Shown here piece after piece: positions 59,342-64,000 of a stretch of DNA of 64,000 bases. A program made the translations under genes and the position numbers. The stretch lies in NCBI RefSeq assembly GCF_017311415.1, contig NZ_JAEKIS010000003.1:124001-188000 (forward strand). The letters are read 5' to 3'. Position 1 is the first letter of the stretch; every line of letters starts with the position of its first letter. The stretch is from Salipiger abyssi (GTDB lineage: Bacteria > Pseudomonadota > Alphaproteobacteria > Rhodobacterales > Rhodobacteraceae). Under the pieces are notes generated by a model. That model did not search any database, was not told the origin of the DNA, and saw only the letters and a program-made list of their open reading frames with translations.

Positions 59342-59796
59342 CTGGCCATCCGGCCGTCGAAGCGGAAAGGTTGCTGTGAGAGGATTTCGATCCGGTCCAT
59401 ATCCGGATGCTCGGGGTTCAGGATGTAGTTCCTTTCCGCCTCGATGATCAGAGAAGGCACGGAGAGGATGGCGGTCTTCCGCTCGGCGAGCCACAGATCT
59501 CCGATCGCGCGGAAATCGGCAATTTCGGGATTTTTGGGAATATCCGCCCAGGCCGCCTCGGAGCGCGGCAGCTCGTCGGGCAGGTCGAGTTCGACCGCGG
59601 TCAGCGCGGGCAGCTTTTCGGTCGTTCTCATCGAGGGTGGCAGGTGAACAAACACCTCAAGGCAGCTCAGGGCGAGCGAGCCGCCGCAATAGACCGCGGG
59701 ACGGCCGGGGCTGTTCCAGCGGCCGCCCTCCTTGCGGGCGCCCAGACCGTCTAGACCGGGCGCATAGTCGGGGCGTGTCAGGCGCCAGACACGCAT
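59332..59796 (-). CDS. RES-domain toxin (NAD+ phosphorylase-type)
   Basis: A 154-aa RES-family toxin, MRVWRLTRPDYAPGLDGLGARKEGGRWNSPGRPAVYCGGSLALSCLEVFVHL. Conserved residues: Arg26-Trp27-Asn28 (GGRWN), Tyr36, Ser40, Glu47 (CLEVF), then VPSLIIEAERNYILNPEHPD (Ser115 in VPS, Asn127-Pro128 and His130). RES toxins such as MbcT bind NAD+ and degrade it by phosphorolysis or hydrolysis, poisoning the cell unless blocked by the Xre antitoxin. The start overlaps the antitoxin stop (TGATG at 59794-59798). It was probably acquired as a module between ftsK and lolA. Confidence 0.92.
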   Translation of the reverse strand: MRVWRLTRPDYAPGLDGLGARKEGGRWNSPGRPAVYCGGSLALSCLEVFVHLPPSMRTTEKLPALTAVELDLPDELPRSEAAWADIPKNPEIADFRAIGDLWLAERKTAILSVPSLIIEAERNYILNPEHPDMDRIEILSQQPFRFDGRMASGR

Positions 59797-60257
59797 CAGT
59801 CGAAAATTCCGTGCTCCAGCCGCGTTAATACGCCTTCGACTTCACGGGCGCCGACATCGGTCGCCGCCATGGTCATCGGGACTTCGTCGTTCAGCGCGGG
59901 ATTGGGGCTGCGCAGCCATTCCTCGGCAAGTTCCTCATCCTCGAACACCCGGAAAGCGTGGGCGACGACGCGCAGCAGCCGCGCAATCGCGTCCGCCTCG
60001 TCCGGACGCAGCGCTTCGTCTTTCTGCATACGCCGTTCCAGCGTCCTGTTCGGGATGATCCTGTTGATGTCTCCCTTGTCCAGGATCGAGGATTTTTGGA
60101 TCTCGCGTACGACCGATGCGGAGACGCCGGACATGATCGAGCTGTAGGAGAGATCGTAAAACGCGATACGGTCGGCACGGTGCACCTCATAGCCCTTGCC
60201 CGGCAACACGCGGATGTGCGCCGCTGACGCTTTGGGATCGCTTTGTCTCGTTGCCAC
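59796..60257 (-). CDS. Xre/MbcA/ParS-type antitoxin
   Basis: A 153-aa antitoxin. A helical N-terminal region with a degenerate Xre-like HTH (SASVVREIQKSSILDKGDINRIIPNRTLERRMQKDEALRPDEADAIARLLRVVAHA, about 45-100) precedes the MbcA/ParS toxin-binding domain (FRVFEDEELAEEWLRSPNPALNDEVPMTMAATDVGAREVEGVLTRLEHGIFD, about 101-153). This domain occupies the NAD pocket of RES toxins. It is the first gene of the antitoxin-toxin operon, as usual for RES-Xre systems, and is likely to autorepress through upstream operators that I could not define. Confidence 0.92.
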   Translation of the reverse strand: MATRQSDPKASAAHIRVLPGKGYEVHRADRIAFYDLSYSSIMSGVSASVVREIQKSSILDKGDINRIIPNRTLERRMQKDEALRPDEADAIARLLRVVAHAFRVFEDEELAEEWLRSPNPALNDEVPMTMAATDVGAREVEGVLTRLEHGIFD

Positions 60258-60612
60258 GTCGTTCCTCGTCTACTGTGCCGCAGATCTCGTTAGAGACTCC
60301 AAACGCCCTCGCCTGAGCGAGGGCGCTGAGTTTCCGCCATTTGCGGTGAAGCTCGCTGCAATGTGGCGGTTCTTTACGTCGTCGTCAAGCCGTCGCTCCG
60401 CGCGTTGAGCGATGTGTGAGTCAAATTTACCGCATTTTCGGTGCCGGGACAGAGGTGCGCGACGGTATGCTGTGGCGGAAAAGTGCGCGTCGGCCGGGCG
60501 ACGCTGGACGCGCGTTGTAGGGCGCCTATCTGCTCATGACGGCGGGCGGCTATCGCATAACCGTGCCCGCATTGCCATATAGAGGCGACGACACGAGCAG
60601 GAAGGACCACAC
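60258..60612. other. 355-bp intergenic region between the toxin-antitoxin operon and lolA
   Basis: No credible gene is seen on either strand. It holds the promoter region of the antitoxin and a perfect 9-bp hairpin CGCCCTCGC-CTGA-GCGAGGGCG at 60304-60325. The remainder (about 60330-60600) is GC-rich with stop codons in all frames and no obvious repeat or RNA gene. It is unusually long for this window and may be the scar of the module's insertion. Confidence 0.6.
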
Positions 60613-61197
60613 ATGCTCCGACTCATCTCCGCCACGCTGGCGGCCGTGATGCTGACAGCGCTTCCGGCGGCGGCGCAAAAGCTCTCGCTTGGCGAGATCT
60701 CGAGCTATCTCAACACGATCCAGTCAGCCAAGAGCCCGTTCACGCAGATCAATGCGGATGGCTCGATCTCGACGGGCACGATTTTCCTCAAGCGGCCCGG
60801 CAAGGCGCGGTTCGAATACAACCCGCCCGAGCAGGCGCTGGTTCTGGCCTGGTCGGGCGCGGTCTATATCTTCGACAAGAAGGTGAGCGGCCAGCCCGAG
60901 ACCTATCCGCTCAGCCAGACGCCGCTGTCGATCATCCTGGCGCGCAACGTCGATCTGGGGCAGGCGGGCATGGTCACCGGGCACAGCTATGACGGCACCG
61001 CCACCACGGTGACCGCGCAGGATCCGAAGCGGCCCGAGTACGGCTCGATCCAGCTCAAGTTCACCGGCAACCCGGTGGAGCTGCGGCAATGGGTGATCGA
61101 CGACGGCAGCGGCAGCAAGACCACGGTGGTACTGGGCGGGCTGGAGAATACCAGCCTGTCGAACAGCGTCTTCGACGTGAAGCGGGTGGGGAACTGA
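60613..61197 (+). CDS. lolA: outer-membrane lipoprotein carrier protein LolA
   Basis: A 194-aa periplasmic chaperone that carries lipoproteins from LolCDE to the outer membrane. The signal peptide is MLRLISATLAAVMLTALPAAAQ. The LolA beta-sheet pattern is clear: ISSYLNTIQSAKSPFTQINADGSISTGTIFLKRPGKARFEYNPPEQALVLAWSGAVYIFDKK, then SQTPLSIILARNVDLG and QDPKRPEYGSIQLKFTGNPVELRQWVIDDGSGSKTTVVL. The start is ATG after GCAGGAAGGACC. The usual ftsK-lolA adjacency is interrupted here by the RES/Xre module. No lolB is nearby, as is normal in alphaproteobacteria. Confidence 0.95.
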   Translation: MLRLISATLAAVMLTALPAAAQKLSLGEISSYLNTIQSAKSPFTQINADGSISTGTIFLKRPGKARFEYNPPEQALVLAWSGAVYIFDKKVSGQPETYPLSQTPLSIILARNVDLGQAGMVTGHSYDGTATTVTAQDPKRPEYGSIQLKFTGNPVELRQWVIDDGSGSKTTVVLGGLENTSLSNSVFDVKRVGN

Positions 61198-61225
61198 CCC
61201 CACCCTCGACCACTTTGCGCGGCGC

Positions 61226-61819
61226 TCAGCGTGCCGCGCGGCAATTGGCCAGCTGCACCTCGTAGATGATGGCGCGATTGCCCACCTCGTCGGCCACGCG
61301 CATAAGCCAGGCCTTGGAATTGTAGCTGCCGCGCGAAAAGCCAGTGCGGCCCTCGTGATAGGCGAGATACTGGTTGCGCGCGTCGCGCAGACTGATGCCC
61401 AGTCGGTCGCGGCTGCCCGCCATGTACCAGCCCATGAAATCGGTGGCATCGCGGATATCGTCGCGCTGCGCCCGGCGCTTGCCGGTGGCAACCAGATATT
61501 CGTCCCAGGTGCCGTCCAGCGCCTGGCTGTAGCCGAAGGCAGAGCTTTGCCGCCCATAGGGAATCACGCCGAGCGCGTAGCGGAACGGCGTGCGGGCATC
61601 GGATTTGAATTTGCTTTCCTGATAGATCGTCGCCATCTGCACATGCACCGGCACGCCCCATCTGCGTTCCGCCGCCCGGAAGGCGCGGAAGTACTGTGGG
61701 CGCTGGTTCAGGATCGAACAGGCGTCATCGAGATTGCTGGGCGACCGCCCGCTTCCGCCGCCGCCCCCGCAGGACGCAGCCAGTAACACAATCACCAACG
61801 CGCGAAGCCATCTGCTCAT
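61226..61819 (-). CDS. lysozyme-like/lytic transglycosylase-fold lipoprotein
   Basis: ATG at 61819 follows GAGAGG; 197 aa. It has a type II signal peptide with lipobox LAASC (MSRWLRALVIVLLAASCGGGGG), so it should be acylated at that Cys and anchored in a membrane; the next residue is Gly, compatible with outer-membrane sorting. The mature domain (FRAAERRWGVPVHVQMATIYQESKFKSDARTPFRYALGVIPYGRQSSAFGYSQALDGTWDEYLVATG) has the SLT-type catalytic Glu (IYQESKF) and GYSQALDGTW motif. It would cleave peptidoglycan glycan strands. Convergent with lolA (28-bp gap). Confidence 0.88.
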   Translation of the reverse strand: MSRWLRALVIVLLAASCGGGGGSGRSPSNLDDACSILNQRPQYFRAFRAAERRWGVPVHVQMATIYQESKFKSDARTPFRYALGVIPYGRQSSAFGYSQALDGTWDEYLVATGKRRAQRDDIRDATDFMGWYMAGSRDRLGISLRDARNQYLAYHEGRTGFSRGSYNSKAWLMRVADEVGNRAIIYEVQLANCRAAR

Positions 61820-62024
61820 CTGCCTCTCGCTTTTCATTGTTTTTGTAAGTTTCTTGCCTAGTTTCCAGAATACCCGAATGTAGAAGCAGAGGGAATCACA
61901 TTTCCGCTGGAACCTGCCGTCAGCGTCTTTATGCTAACGGGCCAAAGATGCGGTGGATGCCAGTTGGTGGCGCAACTGTTGGACGAGAGTTCACAGTCTG
62001 TTTCCTCTAAAATATGTCCCAAAG

Positions 62025-62053
62025 TTGGACTTTCTGCCGCGAAAATGCCATGA
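62025..62053 (+). promoter_or_regulatory. candidate RpoH-type promoter of hspQ
   Basis: TTGGAC (62025-62030), a 17-bp spacer and CCATGA (62048-62053), ending 20 bp before the hspQ ATG. The CCAT -10 start resembles alphaproteobacterial heat-shock promoters; a by-eye match only. Confidence 0.35.
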
Positions 62054-62072
62054 CTTGTCCCTAGAGGTCGAT

Positions 62073-62399
62073 ATGCACACACAGCGCGCGAAATATCATC
62101 TGGGCCAGGTTGTCCGTCACAAGAAGCACCCGTTTCGCGGTGTGGTGTTCGATGTCGATCCGGAATTCAGCAATACCGAGGAATGGTATGAGGCGATTCC
62201 CGAGGAATCGCGCCCGATCAAGGACCAGCCCTTCTATCATCTGCTCGCCGAGAACGAGCAGAGCTTTTACGTGGCCTATGTGTCGGAACAGAACCTCATT
62301 GCCGATTATTCCGGCGAGCCGGTGGATCACCCGGACATTCCCGATCTCTTCGGGGCCTTTAACGATGGCAGCTACGAGCTGCATTTCCAGCTGAACTGA
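62073..62399 (+). CDS. hspQ: heat shock protein HspQ
   Basis: A 108-aa protein, MHTQRAKYHLGQVVRHKKHPFRGVVFDVDPEFSNTEEWYEAIPEESRPIKDQPFYHLLAENEQSFYVAYVSEQNLIADYSGEPVDHPDIPDLF. The motifs KYHLGQVVRHKxHPFRGVVFDVDPEFSNTEEW and QPFYHLLAEN are diagnostic of HspQ (YccV family), a heat-inducible Lon substrate and specificity factor in enterobacteria. AGAGG precedes the ATG. It is followed 25 bp later by a LysE-family gene on the same strand. Confidence 0.96.
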   Translation: MHTQRAKYHLGQVVRHKKHPFRGVVFDVDPEFSNTEEWYEAIPEESRPIKDQPFYHLLAENEQSFYVAYVSEQNLIADYSGEPVDHPDIPDLFGAFNDGSYELHFQLN

Positions 62400-62424
62400 C
62401 GGAGCCGCAGGGGAGGGCGCGCCG

Positions 62425-63039
62425 GTGGAGATCGTGGCGGCCCTGTCCCTCGTGACGTCAACCGCGCTGCTGGTGGCGATCCCCGGGCCGAACGTGGCGC
62501 TGATCGTCGCCAACACGCTGGCGTATGGGCTGCGTCTTGGCGTGGCAACTGTCGCGGGGACCACGCTTGGCGTGGCGGCCCAGGTCATGTTTGTGGTCGC
62601 GGGGTTCGCGGCGCTGCTTGAGCTGGCCGCCTGGGGCTTTCAGCTGTTGCGCTGGGCCGGAGTGGCCTATCTGCTTTGGCTTGGGGTCAGCACATGGCGA
62701 CGCGGGGCTGCGGCGCTGGAGGTGCAGGCGCCGCGACGTCGGAGCGTTGTTGCGCTGCTGGTGCAGGGGGCGCTGGTCGCGGCGGTCAATCCCAAGACGC
62801 TGATCTTCAACGCGGCCTTCCTGCCGCAATTCGTGGCGCCGGGCGGCGGTGCCGGGGCGCTGGCCGGTGTGGCCGCGCTTTACCTAATGGTTCTTTTCAC
62901 AGGCGATCTGCTCTGGGCGCTGGCCGCGCGACGGGCTCGTGGCTGGCTGCGCCATGCGGGACGGCTGCGGCACCGGATGACGGGCGGGCTCTATCTGCTG
63001 GCGGGCGCCGGGCTGGCGCTGGCACGGCTGCCGCGCTGA
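62425..63039 (+). CDS. LysE/RhtB family amino-acid exporter
   Basis: A 204-aa inner-membrane exporter starting with GTG at 62425 after GGGGAGGG. It begins MEIVAALSLVTSTALLVAIPGPNVALIVANTLAYGLRLGVATVAGTTLG; the IPGPN(V/A) motif near residue 20 and the GxxxGxxxVAGTxLG segment define the family. There are about six helices. A basic loop (RRGAAALEVQAPRRRS) precedes NPKTLIFNAAFLPQFV, another family hallmark. It would export homoserine, threonine or a related amino acid by proton exchange. It converges with a threonine aldolase gene with only 2 bp between stops. Confidence 0.93.
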   Translation: MEIVAALSLVTSTALLVAIPGPNVALIVANTLAYGLRLGVATVAGTTLGVAAQVMFVVAGFAALLELAAWGFQLLRWAGVAYLLWLGVSTWRRGAAALEVQAPRRRSVVALLVQGALVAAVNPKTLIFNAAFLPQFVAPGGGAGALAGVAALYLMVLFTGDLLWALAARRARGWLRHAGRLRHRMTGGLYLLAGAGLALARLPR

Positions 63040-63041
63040 TG

Positions 63042-64000
63042 TCAGAGCGACCGGGCGAGCAGGTCGGTGAATTCCGAGACCGCCTCGGGCGGCAGCGACC
63101 AGTCGCAGACCAGCCTTGCGGTGGCGATGCTGTCGTCGGGGCCGTCGAGACTGTCCCACATGCTGTAGACGGCGCCGGCGGCGTGCAGCTTGCGGTGTAC
63201 GCGGCGGGGCAGGTCGAAGAAGAGTACGTTGGCGTGGCGGTCGGTTTGCAGCGTCACGTCCAAACCCTTCAGCCCCTGCACGAGCTGGTCGCAACGCGCA
63301 TTGGCGCGGCCCGCCAGATCGCGCCAGAGATCGCCTTCGAGATAGGCGGCCATCTGTGCCGCGAGATAGCGATGCTTGGAGAACAGCAGCGCCCCGCGCT
63401 TGCGGCGCAGCTCGAATTCCGCAGCTTTCTCCGAGTTGAAAATCAGCACCGCCTCGACACCCATTAGCCCGTTCTTGGTACCGCCGAAGACGCAGATATC
63501 GACACCGGCCTTCCAGCTCATCTCGGCGGGGGTGACGCCGAGCTTGACGGCGGCATTTGCAAAACGCGCGCCGTCGAGATGCACCGGCAGGCCGAATTCC
63601 TGCGCCACGCCGGTCAGCGCGCGCAGCTCCTCCATGGAGTAGACATTGCCGCGCTCGGTGAGCTGGGTGATCGAGACCGGCCCGCGCAGCGGCCCGTGCA
63701 CGCCGCGTGTCTCTTCGCCGGCGATGGCGGCGCGCAGGGCCTCGGGGGTCATGCGGTCGCTGTCGCCCACCAGGGTCAGCTTGGCGCCGCCGGTGTAGAA
63801 TTCCGGCGCGTTGCACTCATCCTCATGGATATGCGCGGCGGGCGAGCAGAACACCGTGGCATAGGGCGGGCAGAGACAGGCGAGCGACAGCGCATTGGCC
63901 GCCGTGCCGGTGGGCACCAGATAGACCGCCGCCTCCGGCGCCTCGAACAGAGCGCGGAGATCCTCGGCCACCTGTTGCGACAGCGGATCGTTGCCATAGC
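63042..64000 (-). CDS. ltaE: low-specificity L-threonine aldolase, 5'-truncated by window edge
   Basis: The frame continues past the right edge; visible N-terminal codons read YGNDPLSQQVAEDLRALFEAPEAAVYLVPTGTAANALSL. PLP-dependent fold type I aldolase: HIHEDECNAPEFYTGGAKL (about 60-78 of the visible part), LTERGNVYSMEELRAL, VHLDGARFANAAVKLG and the PLP-lysine in CVFGGTKNGLMGVEAVL. It cleaves L-threonine or allo-threonine to glycine and acetaldehyde. About 319 residues are visible against a normal length near 345, so roughly 25 N-terminal residues are missing. It may be linked metabolically to the neighbouring LysE-type exporter. Confidence 0.93.
   Translation of the reverse strand, partial: YGNDPLSQQVAEDLRALFEAPEAAVYLVPTGTAANALSLACLCPPYATVFCSPAAHIHEDECNAPEFYTGGAKLTLVGDSDRMTPEALRAAIAGEETRGVHGPLRGPVSITQLTERGNVYSMEELRALTGVAQEFGLPVHLDGARFANAAVKLGVTPAEMSWKAGVDICVFGGTKNGLMGVEAVLIFNSEKAAEFELRRKRGALLFSKHRYLAAQMAAYLEGDLWRDLAGRANARCDQLVQGLKGLDVTLQTDRHANVLFFDLPRRVHRKLHAAGAVYSMWDSLDGPDDSIATARLVCDWSLPPEAVSEFTDLLARSL

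Noticed and set aside
56135-59494. 1119-codon open frame on the minus strand opposite ftsK
   Set aside because: It is the mirror of a high-GC coding gene; its product is His/Arg/Gly-rich low-complexity sequence with no domain, and ftsK is unmistakable.
60304-60325. Hairpin considered as part of a tRNA or CRISPR repeat
   Set aside because: There is no cloverleaf, anticodon arm or CCA context, and no second copy with regular spacing.

Overview
This window is a dense, GC-rich (roughly two thirds G+C by eye) bacterial chromosome segment. Product types and gene order point to an alphaproteobacterium of the Rhodobacterales, probably the Roseobacter/Salipiger-like Rhodobacteraceae. Pointers are the short class II ProRS, DUF2937, the TauE/TIGR02186 pair, a dapC-ftsK-lolA neighbourhood, DUF2125, and intergenic palindromes centred on CGTACG. 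No rRNA, tRNA, insertion sequence, prophage or CRISPR array was seen. The organism assignment is inference.

Layout. 1-3.1 kb: a truncated AI-2E-type permease gene, a possible 50-aa protein, proS and a DUF2937 gene. 3.1-8.3 kb: an RND multidrug efflux pair (pump plus adaptor) divergent from its likely TetR regulator. 8.4-12.5 kb: a DUF4386 membrane protein, an overlapping tauE-TIGR02186-thioesterase operon and an M20 carbamoylase. 12.6-13.5 kb: an AT-richer, apparently foreign HNH endonuclease gene. 13.5-16.1 kb: a soluble PAS hybrid histidine kinase and its overlapping OmpR-type regulator. 16.4-26.6 kb: a ten-gene cluster with a complete branched-chain-amino-acid-type (HAAT) ABC transporter, two adenylating (acyl-CoA ligase-like) enzymes, two small unknown proteins and a thpR homologue. 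26.6-31.9 kb: REP-like repeats, an arsC-pyrD-DUF952-small membrane protein operon facing a TetR gene, a periplasmic 5'-nucleotidase, and a MarR/membrane protein pair. 31.9-40.7 kb: GFA, DUF1992, methyltransferase, acyl-CoA synthetase, a BigR/SqrR-like ArsR regulator, two alpha/beta hydrolases (one PcaD-like), SlyD, a haloacid dehalogenase and another hydrolase. 40.8-49.5 kb: truB, a LysR gene, metG, an aldo/keto reductase, DUF2125, SDR, enoyl-CoA hydratase and YedK/HMCES. 49.5-53.2 kb: a cupredoxin-like protein, an LLM oxidoreductase, a SnoaL-like protein and a UbiH-type hydroxylase. 53.3-64 kb: an amidase, dapC, ftsK, a RES/Xre toxin-antitoxin pair, lolA, a lytic transglycosylase lipoprotein, hspQ, a LysE exporter and a truncated threonine aldolase gene.

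How it works together. Most of the window is housekeeping or general metabolism. The parts that look most accessory or least explained are: the HAAT transporter-ligase operon, whose PaaK-like member lacks the canonical adenylation P-loop; the AT-rich HNH gene; the RES/Xre module sitting between ftsK and lolA; and the sulfide-sensor-like ArsR regulator beside an acyl-CoA synthetase. Several divergent promoters carry clear palindromes (TetR at 28.75 kb, a MarR pair at 31.8 kb, LysR at 42.6 kb). At least three intergenic repeat types recur or stand out: GTAGGGTGGG hairpins, GGCGGGAGTATTT elements and a CGTACG palindrome.
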